Counted from the first letter of the stretch, positions 33,187 to 45,699 are shown. The stretch: DNA of 64,000 nt from Chloranthus sessilifolius (GCA_021018995.1 CM037584.1:144167317-144231316), one strand, 5' to 3'. The notes: generated by a model from the letters alone, not told the origin. Program-made: numbers and translations.

Positions 33187-34707
33187 TGTAGACACCCAAA
33201 TTTGGCCCAAGGCCCGATCAAAACACCTTTCGAGAGAGGTGCAATTATGAGCTTTTGATGACATGTATGGAACCTTTAGGAACTCCCTTAGAACCCTTAG
33301 GAACCTTTTCAAACCCATAGGAATCACCCTAGATCCCTTAGGAACCTGACCCGAACCTTTAGAAATCAATCCCCTACCTGAACCTTATCAAGCAAATGGT
33401 TGAGGAGGGGTGCACCAAAACTAGCTATTGCCCTTTACTATGATCAAGTCTCATATCATTGAAAAGTAGAGATCGTCAGCTTTCCAACGGTCTAAGAATC
33501 GCCTCAATCGGAGGAATACATCAAAAGATACGACAAATCGAGCCCGAAGGGCATAAGAGTAAAATCAAGTGGGCCCCCCTAGGAATTTGGCGCAACTAAT
33601 AGTTGCGCCAATATTAATTGTGGACCCCACCCTCGCGAGCTAACTTCCAGGCACTGTTTAAACACTGTTTTACTGTATATTTGTCTGGTGCCAAATATAT
33701 GAATAGTAACCTCTGGATTTTATTCCAAAAATCATGATTGGGGTTTGACTTGTTGACCACCTTGACCTTTGGAGTGTGTTTTGCTAGTTCTGTTGCACCC
33801 ATTCCCTACTTATTTGTAAACCTTCAAGTGGCTTAAAGCCTCACCCCATCGTCCACCATTGGAGGACTTTCTCATATATTTCAAGGCTCTAAGAACCCTC
33901 GAAAACCTTAGATTTGAGATTACCTAATTGCTAAACCCAATTAGCTCCTAAGTGATCTCCTAATCCACCCTTTTCCTATAAATAGAGACCCCCACCCCTT
34001 GGTTTAGGGGTTGAGAAATTTGCTTAAGAGAAAAAGAGCTCAAAGTGAGAAGTTCTTCCTTCCTTTTGTGCACTATTTTCACCCAAATTTTAGAATCTTC
34101 CAACCTTATTTCAAGCTTGTTCTTACATCCAAAACCCTTAGCCTAGGTGTGTGTGATCCCCTAACCTCCCTTCCCTACCTCTTAGCTTTAAGCCTTAGGA
34201 GTTAGAACCCCATTTCCCACCATACAAGGCTTTCAAAAGCTCATCAAAGCAAGCCACACAAGGCTCTCCTACAGTGCTACGAGGGCCCGAGGGATCCGGC
34301 TCTCCCCTTTCTTCTCCTATCTCTTTCTAGCTCCCTCTATCCTCCCATTTGTGCCATTACGCCGCCGACTTTTTGGTAGGAACGGAGGGGCACAAATAGG
34401 ATTCTAACCCCTTTTGGGCAAGAGAAAGCTATTTTCCTTTCTTTTGCTTCATTTTATATTTGGTCATAAGTAGAGACCGCGTTAAGCGGGTTGATCGAGT
34501 GCCTAACACCTTCCCGATCGATAACCGAAGCCCCTACCCAAGAGCCTTTGGTGTAGACCGGATTCAAAGTCATATTTTTTGCACTTTGGTGCTCATAGAA
34601 ATGAACTAGGTTTCTCGGGACACTGAAAGCTTTGTGTGGCGACTCTATATTTTTTGCTAGCGAGCGCATTGCCACGACGGGATCGTCATGAATCCCACGG
34701 TTGCACA
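33187..34707 (+). repeat. Element I 3' LTR
   Basis: TGTAGACACCCAAATTTGGC to CGGTTGCACA, 1,521 bp, colinear with the 5' LTR. It keeps one perfect palindrome (33588-33610), a TATA box at 33977-33984 and the terminal GTTGCACA. It lacks two palindromes and one copy of a 17-bp duplication found in the 5' LTR. Confidence 0.9.
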
Positions 34708-34765
34708 ATATACTTTCTTTATGTTGTTTTTTTTTGCTTGTTGTAAAAAAGCAAAGGGAGCGAGA

Positions 34766-35280
34766 CATCACACCGATTATTTTTTGGGAGATGTGGTGTA
34801 AGCAAAGTACTGACTTATAAATGAAAAAGGGAAACCTATTATCTTACAAAAATCTTATCTTTTCTCTATTATTTTTTTTTTTTTTTGTAAAATGGGGGAA
34901 TTATGTCGATTATCCCCTTGGAGATGTGTCACACACAGTGTTGTCCTGAAATGGAAAAGGAAAATATATTATCTTTTGCAAAGGTGGTCTTTTAGGTCAT
35001 CAAACCAGTCATCCCGGAGTGGTAGGTGCACCGTGCTGGCCTGGAAATGCAAAGGAAAAATTTATTAGCTTTTGCAAATCTGGTCTTTCCGGTCATCAAA
35101 CCAATCATCCCGGAGTGGGGGGTGCACAGTGCTAGCCTGAAAATGGGAAAAGAAAATTTATTATCTTTTGCAAATGACCCTTTTTGGTCATCAAACCAAT
35201 CATATTAGAGTGGGGGGTGTACAGTGCTGGCCTGAAATTGGGAAAGAAAAATTTATTATCTTTTAGAAATGACTCTTTTT
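34766..35280. repeat. ~94-bp tandem repeat array in element II 3' region
   Basis: At least three clear units (starting about 35011, 35106 and 35200) share 'tcatcccggagtggggggtgcacagtgctggcctg' segments and 'tttattatcttttgcaaatg'. More diverged copies lie at 34780-35010. Tandem repeats after integrase are known in Tat/Ogre elements and can seed satellite DNA. Confidence 0.85.
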
Positions 35281-35599
35281 TTTTGTTTTGTTTTTATTTT
35301 GTGTGTTTTTTTTGTTTTTTTATGCCTTAGGCGCAAGGGGAAGTACCGGGTCTAAATTTGAGCATAGTCGAACCCGTTCACGGTCGGACCTAGGTGTGGT
35401 CTAAAACGCCCATCTCCTTGGATTGAATCAACCTTTTATCTTTGCCTCAGGTCATGCGTTTGATGGTTCGATCATGATGATATGCTTGGCCCAGACTCAT
35501 TTTGAGTAAACATGAGTGGCCCAGGGGGATTGGATGGATCATGGTTTTAACTAGGGGAGTAACTGAATGATTTTCTCCTTCTTCCTTTTTATACAATAT

Positions 35600-35800
35600 T
35601 TTTACTCACAACACCCAAGATGGGTTCTCGCCATGCCCGTTGTTTCCCTCTTTTTTACCCATAGCGCCCCTTTGGGTTCCCACTACGTCTGTGGGTATGC
35701 ATTTTTACTCAAGGTGCCCTTTCGAGTTTTCACATGGTCCGCACAAGCTCCTTGTTTTTACCCATAGTGCCCGTTCAGGTTTTCACTACGTCCATTTTTC
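35600..35800 (-). repeat. ~55-bp tandem repeat, element II counterpart
   Basis: Four units whose minus strand reads 'gacgtagtg-aaaac-caaa-gggcgctatgggtaaaa', homologous to element I 31015-31165. The rest of 35281-36430 is T-rich non-coding sequence with short homologies to element I 30540-31490. Confidence 0.85.
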
Positions 35801-36430
35801 TTTGAGCTTGTATTAGTATTATTTATATATATTTTTTCTTTGTTCAAAGGCCACGACATGGATGCCAGTTCCGTTATAGCCAGCTGGGTGGAGTTCTTTT
35901 GTCGTCTCTCAGCTTGGCTTGCGCTGACTTAATGGATACTATGACTGCTTATAGACCTTAAAGATGGCTTTTTCTTGGAGTGTATCGTGGCCATAGGATA
36001 GGTTAGGAATTTTGAAGGTATTCTAGGTTTCAAAAAGGTTTTCTTGATTGGATTCCAGCTGCCATAATACACTTCTTCCTTGGGGAGTTTTTACTGTATA
36101 TTCCCCATGACTTTTCTGTGTCTTTTCTTTTCTATTTTTTTCTTCTTGCTTATCCCTCTTTGGGATTTTTGCTTTTCTTATTTTTTTATGATTTTGATGG
36201 TAATTTTATTTTATTTTATTTTATTGGTATATATACTTCCTCTTTTTCTGTGGAGGGGGTAATGAAAGAAATGGCTATTGGCTCAAGATGGGGTAGCAAA
36301 GGGTATAAGTGTTCAGGGATATTTTTTTGTTGATATGATGGCCTCTTTTTAATGTATCCTTAAGCAGTTATGCATCCATTTTTATCAGTACTTGCCTTGT
36401 TGCGAGAGACTTAGGAATAAAATTGTCAGA

Positions 36431-37640
36431 CATACCCAACGTTGATTGGCTCAAGAAAATGATCTCTGTCCATGGTGGCGAGGCTGAGCGCATACCTTGG
36501 GAGCACTTCTTGGATTATGTAAGGTCCTTCCCAGTTGGGCTTGAATTTCCCTCTTAGACTGGCATGGAGGGAAGGAAAGATTTTCTTGAGTACATTATTA
36601 CCCACCTTTAGATCTCGAACGTGAGCACGTTTGTTGTAGGCGCGTGCGATTCACCTTTGGTAAACCTGGGCATGACATAAGGCCAGGAGCCTTTTCTCGT
36701 CCAGTAAGTTCACCTGCTCAAAGCGAGACCTCTCCTTTTCTACTTCGGGTAGATTAGATTCCATGAGAATGCAGAGCGAAGGTACTTCAACTTCAATTGG
36801 CAACATGGCCTTAGTTCCATATACAATGGAAAATGGCGTTGCCCCAGTAGTGGTACAGATCGATGTTCGATAGGCCCAAAGTGCGAAGGGGAGCATTTCG
36901 CTTCAATCTCGATAGGTGACAACCATTTTCCCAAGGATGCGGATGACTGTCTTGTTAGCAGCTTCGACGGATCCGTTGGTTTACGGCCTATATGGTGAGG
37001 AGCGATGATGTTTGGTTTTGTAGTGCTTGCAGAAGGCTCTGCTTGTTTGCAAAGTTAGCGCCATTATCTGTGATGATGCCCTTGGGTACACCGAATCGAA
37101 AAATGATGTTATTCTTGATGAACTTCTTGACATGACTGGCCATGATATTTGTAGAGGATGCCGCCTCTATCCACTTGGTGAAGTACTAAATAGCGACTAG
37201 GATAAACTGATGCCCATTCGAAGCTTTCAGATTTACTTTTTTGACGACATCGAGGCTCCATGTAGTGAATGGCCAAGGAGTGGTCATGTTGTGTAGATCT
37301 ATGGCTAGAGTATGTATCAAACTGGAGTGTTCTTGGCATTTGTAGCACTTTTGCACGTGCTTGCAACAATCATATTCCATGGTAGTCCAAAATATCCTTG
37401 TCGTAGGATCTTTTTAGAGAGCATATGACCGTTGACGTGGGCCCCGCATACTCCCTCATAGATCTCTTTCATAATGATGGCTGCCTCGCCCTCAGTTAGG
37501 CATCGGAGAAGGATATTATTATATAACCGCCTATAGAGGCATTCACCGCAAATGACGTAATTGGCCGCTAAACGTTTGATGGTCTGCCTGTCCGTCTTGG
37601 ACGTACCCTCAGGGAAGGCTCAAGTTTTATGAAAATTATT
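36431..37640 (-). pseudogene. Element II integrase
   Basis: Minus-strand homologue of element I 29152-30400. Surviving pieces: KRLAANYVICGECLYRR, EGVCGAHVNGHMLSKKIL, the core Glu block NGSVEAANKT, LPFALWAYRTSICTTTGATP, EVEKERSRFEQVNLLDEKRL, and a GPY tail (KPNWEGPY) near 36520. It is more decayed than element I, with frameshifts at about 37370, 37100 and 36600 and several stops. It lies downstream of the archaeal-type RNase H in normal order. Confidence 0.8.
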
Positions 37641-38280
37641 GATATCTGAGAAGCATGGAGGCTCATCATCTAACTTTGTGGATTCCTCAATCTGGAGGCA
37701 GAATGTCGGCTCATTCCTTAGCTCAATCATGAATGACTTCATCTCGACACCATATGGAATTTCGACCATCGATGCCAACATTGTTAGTGCATCGGCAAAG
37801 CGATTCCTCACTCATAGGACATAAGAGAAAGCAATATCATCGAAACATCCTATCCGATCCTTGAGGTGCTCATGGTACGGGATCAACTTCTCATCCTTCA
37901 TCTGTCAATCTCCATTTGTCTAACATATGATCAATTGTGAGTCGCCAAACACCCTGAGATGAGTTACTTTCAGGTTAAGTGCTGCTTGTAGGCCTGCTAC
38001 GCAGGCTTCATATTTGGCCATATTTTTCGTGCATGGGAAGTTGAGCTTGATGGATAATGGTATGTGAGATCCTTTCGGTGAAATCAGAATAGTGCCGACT
38101 CCTTGACCCTTGGCATTCACTGCCCCGTCAAAGTGCATTACCTAGGATTCCTCTATCTCCACCATATCATCCTCTATCAAGAACAAGATGTCCTCATCTG
38201 GGAATTCAGTTCTCAGAGGCTCATAATCAGATAAAGGGTTCTCGACAAGATGATCAGTGAGTGCCTTCCCCTTGATCGAC
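37641..38280 (-). pseudogene. Element II archaeal-type RNase H
   Basis: Minus-strand pieces MHFDGAVNAKGQGVGTILIS, MAKYEACVAGLQAALNLKV, THLRVFGDSQLIIC and RNRFADALTMLASMVEIPYG. The FDGA Asp is kept. A stop follows LIIC where element I has Gln, again consistent with CAG/CAA to TAG/TAA. Confidence 0.8.
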
Positions 38281-38399
38281 TTCTGTGTGACGTATGTGAT
38301 GTCAAATTTAGATAGGAGAAATTATCAGCGTGCAGTTCGTCCAAGGAGAGCCGGCTTCTCGAATAGGTATTTCAATGGATTCATTCACGCTAGGAGTAG

Positions 38400-39960
38400 A
38401 ACAACTTAAGATAGCAAGTAGTGGTAGAGCCTCTGGGTAGCCCATACGAGAGCCAGGCATGCTTTCTCTAGATGAGAATATTGTGTCTCGTAATTGGTGA
38501 ATTTGTTACTCTGGTAGTAGATGGCCTTCTCTCTTCTTCTTGTGTCATCATGCTGCCCCAGGACGCATCCCATCAAAACTTCCGTTGTAGAGAGGTACAT
38601 TAAGAGTGGTCTCCCTGATTCGGTTGGTACCAAAACTGGTAGGTTAAGGAGGTAACTTTTAATTTTATCAAATACTGCCTGGCAGTCATCATTCCATTCA
38701 ATGGGCAAATCTTTCCTTAGTAGCGTGAAGATCAGCGTGCAAATAGGAGTTGGCAGTGCAATGAATCGATTGATGTAGTGTATTCTGCATAAGAAGCCTC
38801 TGACTTCTTTCTTGGTAGATGGTGGTGGCATTTTGATAATGGATTTTACTTTGATTGGGTCAACCTCGTTGCCTCTTCTGCTGACAATGAAACCCAGTAG
38901 TTTTCCTGACATGGCACCGAATGTGCATTTCTGAGGGTTCAGTCGTAGCCTGTATTTTCTCAACCTCTCAAACAGCTTTTGGAGATTTACCAAATGGTCA
39001 CTTCATTTTGGTGACTTGGTGATCATGTCATCGACGTGCACCTCAATTTCTCGATGCATCATGTCGTGGAATAGTGTTGTCATCGCTCTCTGATATGTTG
39101 CCCTGACATTTTTCAACCCGAATGTCATGACTCATTTACAGAAGGTTCCCCATGGAGTGATGAACACTGTTTTCTCGCAGTCCACTTTTTCCATCTTGAT
39201 CTTATTGTACCCAGAGAATCCATCCATAAATGAGAGCATCCCATGCCTAGCAGTGTTATCCATTAAGATATCATGTGTGGCAACGGAAAGTCATCTTTCG
39301 GGCTTACTTTGTTCAGGTTCGATGCACATGCGAACCTTTCCATCTTTCTTTGATACAGGGACGATATTGTCTAGCCATTGTGGGTACTTAGAGACCATGA
39401 GAAACCCCACATCATACTGCTTGATGACCTCATCTTTTACTTTCAATATCCAAGATGGCCTGAGGCTTCTCGACTTCTGCTAGACTGGCTTAACAGTTAG
39501 ATATAATGACATCTCATGCTCGACCAAATCGGTATCCAACCCAAGCATATCCTCGTACGACCATGCAAAGACGTCTTGGTATGACCGAAGGAAATCAATC
39601 ATGCTTCTTCTTTCCTCGGGAGATAGCAATGTTCCGATCTTGGTGATTCTAGGAACCTCCTTTGTACCCAGGTTGACATCCTCTGTTTCTTCAACGATCG
39701 GGGTGGGACCATGCTCAAAGCTAGCAACTGCTCGAGGAGTTCATTGGGAAGCTCCTAAGCAGAGATTTCCTCGTACAGACTTGTGACTCCTACCTCTTCT
39801 TGTAGTTCGACAGGAAAGGGGTCGATCTCACGTGAGACGGATTTTTCAATTAAGGCATCATTTTCTTTGATTTTCTCAAGAATTTTAAAAGACAATATTT
39901 TTGAATTATTTTATGGTTTTTTCATGTTTTATTTTTGTCTATTTTTTCAATTTTTTCTTT
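38400..39960 (-). pseudogene. Element II reverse transcriptase and gypsy-type RNase H
   Basis: Minus-strand pieces: LKVKDEVIKQYDVGFLMVSK, SKKDGKVRMCI (then a small deletion removing the ...DFQNLNKA... residues), and an EVHVDDM active-site region at about 39035 in place of EVYVDDM. A stop follows shortly after. Next are LQKLFERLRKYRLRLNPQKC, GFIVSRRGNEVDP and the RNase H LLMYLSTTEVLMGCVLGQHD and YSHLEKACLALVWA. It cannot be functional. Upstream coding sequence is separated by element III (40020-50180). Confidence 0.85.
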
Positions 39961-40019
39961 TTCTTCGGGGATTGTCCCAAGGCAGGGCGGGTCTCTATAC
40001 ATACATGGCGTTACGTGCC

Positions 40020-42166
40020 TGTTAAGTGATGAAAAATGCCACTTTTCATCCTATAACCTGACCATTGATAGACCTGTGAGCACACTAATAAGCTCTTGTC
40101 AAGTGCATTTTGTAAACAGTAATAAAAGAAGGTACTAATGCAGAAAATCACTCAAGACTACACAAAAAGGAGCTATCTCTCAGCACAGGACAAACCTAAC
40201 AACAACACACCAGAGGGTAGCACATCACTGGACCCTTGGAGTGCGTGGCTATAGCAGGGCAAGGAGAAGGAAGTGAAAATAGGCTGAGAACGTCCTATCT
40301 ATTGGTCACCTGAAGGCGTCGATAGAAGCTGAAAGCAAAGAAAAGAAGAATTCATGCAGTTGAAGAGGTCTTCGATAGGATCTGAAGGCAGAAGAAGGAT
40401 GAATTCGTGTGGATTAAGGAGTTTGATAGGATCTCAGAACCTATCGAGCAGCTGAAAAGGTAGAAGAAACCATCCTATCGAAAACCTGCCTGAAGAGTCA
40501 AAGGAATCTATTGAATGGTTTCTTGAACCTATCGAGATGAGAATGCTGGAACAGAACCTATCGAAGGGTGATTGAGCCTTTCGATAAGACTGAAAGAAAA
40601 CCTATCGAAATGGCAGAATGAAGAGCAGAACTTGTCGAAATAGTTTTCCAACCTGTCGAAGAGCTTTTTCAACCTGTCGAAATACTCCAAACCAAGGACT
40701 GAGAAGGCTGGAAGTCCAAGCGAAGATTCATCCTATCGAAACCTATTGAACAGATCTGAGAACCTAGCAAAAGGACCAAAATACTTGATTTCAACCTGTC
40801 GAAAGCTTCCTGAACCTGTCAAAATCGTGTGCAGAACTTATCAGAAATTCAGCTGAGCACACGTTATACTTCAGTGACTCGTTGCACGTAATTCGAGGCA
40901 CTTGGTGATCGACACGATGGTTTTAGAAGATGCCCTAGAAAGCCCTAACCTTCTCACGTTCTTTAATAGAATTCTAAAAAATTCTTACGACCTTCTAGAA
41001 GGGATTTTTGGCGGGAAAAATAGAGGAGAAAGCTATATATAGAGATCCCCAATTGCCATTGTGGGGAGATCGAGATCTGAGCCAAAATTCTAGAGATTAG
41101 CGCCTGCAGAGCAATTCCATTTCCCTCCTTTAGCCCAACCATGGTTGGCTAAATCCCTTAGAGTAGCGAGGAGCGAAGTTAGATCTGTAATTAGGTGAGG
41201 TTAAGAGTGCTAGTGTAGGTTCCTAGCTGCACAGACTACAGATCTGAGAGTATTTTCATTGTAAAGTGACCTTATTTGCAATGATAATACTGTTTTTAAT
41301 GCTTTAATTAGATTTAAATTTCCTTTGATTCCATTTGGTGATCGATCGGATTTGTGTAGAGGAGTTGTAGATCAGCTCACCCACTTAACTGGTAGACCTC
41401 TTGGATATCATCTGATCTCCCTGGATCTGATGCTCCTGTGATTCCTTGAGTCTGTGACCTGGGAATTGCAGTATCTGTAGTGGTTTTAATTGTTCTAATT
41501 GAGGCTCTGGCTTTATAGGAGATCTCTAAGATGGTCTGTGACCATTAAAGTGGACAGATCATAACCTTAAGGTAAATCTAAGCTCATGCCTCAATTGGAT
41601 TCATCTGCTGCAATCCATGGATTCGATAAAGTCTATAGGATGGTCTGTGACCATTAAAGTGGATAGATCATAGCCTTAAGACCAGGTGGATCCTGTGATT
41701 TGGAGTGGAATTTATACCCTGCAGTTGTGCTTATAGCCAACGAGGGAATTGTGTGCTCTGAACCTTTGTAGCATGATTAATTGAACCTGATTTCAGTGAA
41801 AACCAACCTCGAAGCTACTCTTCTCTATTTTCTGCATTTTTACTCTCTTCCCCTGCAAGATCTAAGCTCCCAAACTCGATCCAAGATAGCTTATGTTTAA
41901 ATTGTAGCTTAGTTTAAGTGACAACTCATTCCAAACCTCTCCCCTGTCTTTTAACTGAATTAGTAATAGCTAGGGTGCCAGATCTGACACAGATATGGAG
42001 ATTGGTCGTATTTCTAAACAACCTCCCTGTGGAAATTCCCTTGCTCACCATTCTTTTAAAGCTTGCTGCAACAGATCCTGAATACTTGCAGGTCTGTATG
42101 AGTGTGTCTGTCTAGTTTTATTGCTGATTTTAGACCCTCATTTGAGGGAAGGCAAACACGCCAACA
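40020..42166 (+). repeat. Element III 5' LTR
   Basis: TGTTAAGTGATG to CACGCCAACA, 2,147 bp, closely matching 48050-50180. A TATA-like AGCTATATATAGAGATC lies at 41031. Many CCTATCGAA / CCTGTCGAA motifs crowd 40290-40860. The LTR repeats a 'gatggtctgtgaccattaaagtgga-agatcat' segment at 41529 and 41639. Confidence 0.9.
40290..40860. repeat. CCTATCGAA / TTCGATAGG motif cluster (5' LTR)
   Basis: About twenty dispersed copies of (C/T)CTATCGA or CCTGTCGA. They recur in the 3' LTR (48320-48870) and in the internal region (45360-45700). Confidence 0.85.
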
Positions 42167-42171
42167 AGTTT

Positions 42172-42190
42172 TTGGCGCTGCTACCGGGGA
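42172..42190 (+). other. Primer-binding site of element III
   Basis: TTGGCGCTGCTACCGGGGA, six bases after the LTR end, resembles the Athila tRNA-Asp site (TGGCGCCGTTGCCGGGGA class, established knowledge). Confidence 0.85.
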
Positions 42191-42601
42191 GGCAGTTTAG
42201 AAATTGATAGATCTAAGTTTTGATTATAGATTTGTAGTTTTTATTTGATTTTACTAACTGCATTTGTAAGTTGTGTTATCTTTTTAGTAGTTTGTGTGCA
42301 GTTCATCATATCTAAGGCTACTAGTGAGAGGAGAATCGTGCTGGAGATTGCTCTGTAGTTTGCATCCCTCTACTCCCCTGTTATTTTTCAGATCTATCGA
42401 TAATTTTTGTTAGAATAGTTAGAAAATTTGGTTGATTCTGTTTGTTGTGTGTTTGGATCTGTTCTGCATTCACAATCTGAGTGTTGTATGTTTGGTAGGA
42501 GAACTCTGCAACCTTAGATTGTCCCACTAAATCCAGAGGTTGAAAGACTTCTCAGATCCAGATCAACTATACCCACTTCTGTTGCATTTGATTCTGTAGA
42601 A

Positions 42602-43357
42602 ATGGGTGAGCAATAGCAGCCGAGAACCCTTAAGGAGTTTAATGCACCAGGGATTTACAATTCCCCCTTCTGCATTCAATTCCCAGCTGGTTAAGGAAAC
42701 TATGAGATAAAATCATCCATCATTCAAATGCTCCCCTCATTTCATGGCCTGACCAAAGAAGACCTATATAAACACATTGATGAATTCTTAGGACTGTGTA
42801 CTACATTTAATATCACAGGTTTGGGGGAGGAGGCCACCAAGATGAGACACTTTCCTTTTTCATTAAAGGATAAAGCCAGGACCTGGTTGTCCCTGCTTCC
42901 ACCTAACAGTATTTAGTCCTGGAGTGATCTCCAATGTCAGTTTCTGGCCAAATTCTTTCCTATGTCAAAGACTAGCCAGTTGAGAAAGGGTATCATCTCT
43001 TTTACCCAAGATCCAACTGAAGACTTTCATCAATCCTGGGAGAGATTCAAGGAACTCCTCAAGAAATGTCCCCACCATCAAATCCCTGAATGGCAATTGA
43101 TTCAAAGCTTTTATCAGGGAATTGATGCTAAAAATAGAGATATGATAGAAGCCTCCTGTGGTGGCACCTATCTCCATAAAACTGCTGAGGAAGCATGGGA
43201 GCTCTTTGACATCATCAGTGAGAACTCTATGCAAAGGGAAACCTTAGCAAGAGATCTAGAGCCTCCTAAATTGATGAAAGAGAACATCTCAAGGGGAAAG
43301 ATATATGAAGTGAGTGTGCTAAGTGAGTTGGAAAGGATAGTGAAACCTGAAATTTGA
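42602..43357 (+). pseudogene. gag: Element III gag, N-terminal and core
   Basis: The frame starts at ATG 42602 (MGEQ...RTLKEFNAPGIYN). The Ty3/Athila gag core follows: IIQMLPSFHGLTKEDLYKHI, EEATKMRHFPFSLKDKARTW, LRKGIISFTQDPTEDFHQSW, ERFKELLKKCPHHQIPEW and SFYQGIDAKNRDMIEASCGG. Gag forms the particle that packages the RNA. Stops at 42614, 42692 and 42915 (the last followed by SWSDLQCQF) and a frameshift near 43357 interrupt it. Confidence 0.85.
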
Positions 43358-43364
43358 TAGGTCG

Positions 43365-44060
43365 ATGAGCAATGCAACACTGTGGGTTGTTAGAGTGGAG
43401 GAGGCATGTGTCATATGCCAGTCCCCTGCTCATCCTGTGGAAGAATGCCCATCTGCTGACCAATTTCCTGATTTTATAATAGAGCATGTGGCTGCAGCTC
43501 AGTCTTATGGGCAGCAGCCTGCTGCTGGGTATCAATGGAGGAACCACCCCAATCTGAGGTGGAGACAAGATGGATACCCCAGCCAGCAGCAGCAGCCCCA
43601 GCAGCCCATGCCCTACAGAAATGCTCAGCCCTATCGAGAAGGTTATGCCCCAAGGCCTCAGTATCAGCAACCCATGGCCCAACATGTAGCTCCTCCTGTG
43701 CAGCAAGCTGCACCCCCTCCAGCTGTGAGAACACCATCCTTTGAGGAACAAGTTCTATCTTCATTACAGAGCTTGAACACCTTGACCCAAACTGTGCACT
43801 CTCACAACCAGAGTATCAAAAAGATAGAGCACCAACTTGGTCAACTGTCTGATGCTCTGACTAGGATAGAGGGAGGAAGGTTGCCTAGCCATCCACAAGA
43901 CAATCCACGAAGGTAGTTTGTAGTGGGTGAAGTTTCCTCCACTTATGAGGAAGCTAAATCTGCTACTACTTTGAGAAGTGGTAAGTTAGTGGACAACCAA
44001 GTGGGCTGTGAGCCTGTGAGGAACTTGAAGGCAGAAAATAAGGTAATTTCTACCAGCACA
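43365..44060 (+). pseudogene. gag: Element III gag, zinc knuckle and Gln-rich tail
   Basis: Continues gag in another frame. CVICQSPAHPVEECPSA is a zinc-knuckle-like CCHC cluster for RNA binding. A Gln/Pro-rich stretch follows (YPSQQQQPQQPMPYRNAQ) and then a helical segment (VLSSLQSLNTLTQTVHSHNQ, IKKIEHQLGQLSDALTRIEG) that is probably a coiled coil, as is usual in Athila gag. A TAG at 43914 and a TGA at 44061 interrupt the path into protease. Confidence 0.8.
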
Positions 44061-44102
44061 TGACAAAGACCACCAATGGTGGACTTGCAGGAATAATTAG
44101 CT

Positions 44103-45077
44103 GTGAATAAAGAGGATAATGAGTATCCTCAAGAAAATAAAAAACTCAAAAAGAAAGAGATCCCTTTGGCTAAGGCTGCAAGTGAGGGAGCAACCCCACA
44201 CTTGCCATTTCCTAAGGCAATACAGGCACCTTCCCCTTTTGATAAAGGGCAACGAAAAATTGAGGAAATGATGGAGACTTTCAAGCAAGTAAAGATCAAT
44301 CTGCTTTTACTTGATGCCATTAAACAAGTCCCAGCCTATGTCAAGTTTTTAAAAGAACTATGCACCCATAAAAGACAATCCAGGATACACATATCCAAGA
44401 AAGTCTTTTTAGCAGAGAAAGTGAAACAAATTTTATCGATTACAACCCCAACCAAATTCCAAGACCTTGGCACCCCCACAATCCCCTGCATAATTGGGAA
44501 TCAAATCATTGATAGAGCCTTATTAGATCTAGGAGCTAGCGTAAATTTGCTTCCATATTCCCTATATGAGAAGCTGGGCTTGGGAGAATTAAAGCCCACC
44601 CATGTGGTCCTACAGCTGGCTGACAGATCTAAAAGGAAACCTGTGGGGATAATTGAGGATGTTTTGGTTAGAGTAGACAAATTCTTCTATCCTGCTGACT
44701 TTTTGGTATTAGACATGGAACCAAGCAAATGTGCTTCTTCCATACCTGTGATTCTAGGCAGGCCCTTTTTGGCCACAGCTAATGCCCACATACAATGCAG
44801 GTATGGGATCATGAAAGTGTCATTTGGAAACATGAAGGTTAAGCTAAACATGTATAACACTGACTCTCAACCCTCTCCTGATGAGGCTTGTTTTTCCATT
44901 AATGCCCAAAAGAAGGTGATGCATAACAATCCACATTTGTTGGTGCAGGAAAATGCTTGGTTCACAGATGGAAAACTGCACCCAGGGAATGGACACTGGC
45001 TGAGGAAAAGATCCATGAAAAAGGCCATGTTTGATGAGCCTAAGGAAACCATGGACCTTCCAGACCCTCCAGATTAA
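44103..45077 (+). CDS. Element III aspartic protease (open 324 codons)
   Basis: An uninterrupted frame. The lead-in KKEIPLAKAASEGATPHLPF and QRKIEEMMETFKQVKINLLL is followed by FLKELCTHKRQ, as in Athila polyproteins. The protease core is IIDRALLDLGASVNLLPYSL with active-site D in LDLGAS, then LKPTHVVLQLADRSKRKPVG, IIEDVLVRVDKFFYPADFLV and VILGRPFLATANA. A normal Athila polyprotein would run on into RT; this one ends DLPDPPD and TAA at 45075-45077 with no RT downstream. Confidence 0.85.
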   Translation: MNKEDNEYPQENKKLKKKEIPLAKAASEGATPHLPFPKAIQAPSPFDKGQRKIEEMMETFKQVKINLLLLDAIKQVPAYVKFLKELCTHKRQSRIHISKKVFLAEKVKQILSITTPTKFQDLGTPTIPCIIGNQIIDRALLDLGASVNLLPYSLYEKLGLGELKPTHVVLQLADRSKRKPVGIIEDVLVRVDKFFYPADFLVLDMEPSKCASSIPVILGRPFLATANAHIQCRYGIMKVSFGNMKVKLNMYNTDSQPSPDEACFSINAQKKVMHNNPHLLVQENAWFTDGKLHPGNGHWLRKRSMKKAMFDEPKETMDLPDPPD

Positions 45078-45640
45078 CCCCCACAGTCAGTATGTATCAT
45101 ATGTACAATACTCTATTTTTTTTGTAGGTGTTCACTTAGTTGTTTGATTCTTTTTATCACTTTGCAATAATTAAAAGAAAACAACAAATCTGCCATGCTC
45201 AATACTAGACCATCATTCTCAGCTGTCCTGAGGTAATAGGAGCTATTCATAAGTGAATCTAATCATGGGGCACCACATCAACAGAGCCTGCTGAGAACGG
45301 AGACTGCGAATGCCCAGAAATATAGCTTTATTTGATTTTTAGAAGTCTTCAATATGCCAAAGCTCACCTTTCGATAGGTCACTTAGGGATTTCGGCAGGA
45401 TGTTAGATGGTTTCGATAGGTACTGAACCTCTCAATAGGTAAAACTAACTTTTCGATAGGAAAAATGAAGATTTCGATAGGTTTTAGATACTAATAAGGA
45501 ACCTATCGAAATGAAGATTCAGCTGCCATTTAAACTGATTGAAAGGATGGTTCCACCTATCGAGATCCTATCAAATCATCCCCTTTCAAAGTTTGGTCTG
45601 CTATGTTTTCGACAGGACGCATGAACCTATCAAAACCATC
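45078..45640 (+). other. Element III spacer with CCTATCGA motifs
   Basis: No gene. 45360-45690 is dense in TTCGATAGG / CCTATCGA motifs like those of the LTR. Confidence 0.7.
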
Positions 45641-45699
45641 CAGTTCATCCTATCAAAATCGTATTTCACCTTTTTTATACCCGTCGATAGGTCATTTGT

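Larger units (their letters stand above)
18471..34707 (+). mobile_element. Element I, complete Tat/Ogre-type LTR retrotransposon (16.2 kb)
   Basis: Two LTRs in the same orientation enclose a leader, gag, protease, G-patch-like segment, reverse transcriptase, two RNase H domains, integrase and a long 3' region. The domain order and the second (archaeal-type) RNase H place it in the Ty3/gypsy Tat lineage. It lies inside the 3' non-coding region of element II, opposite in direction. It is not coding-competent: at least four frameshifts and many stops. Confidence 0.9.

Noticed and set aside
43266-43764. Minus-strand frames of 96-161 codons over the element III gag
   Set aside because: Antisense shadows of the Gln-rich gag tail; no recognisable domain.
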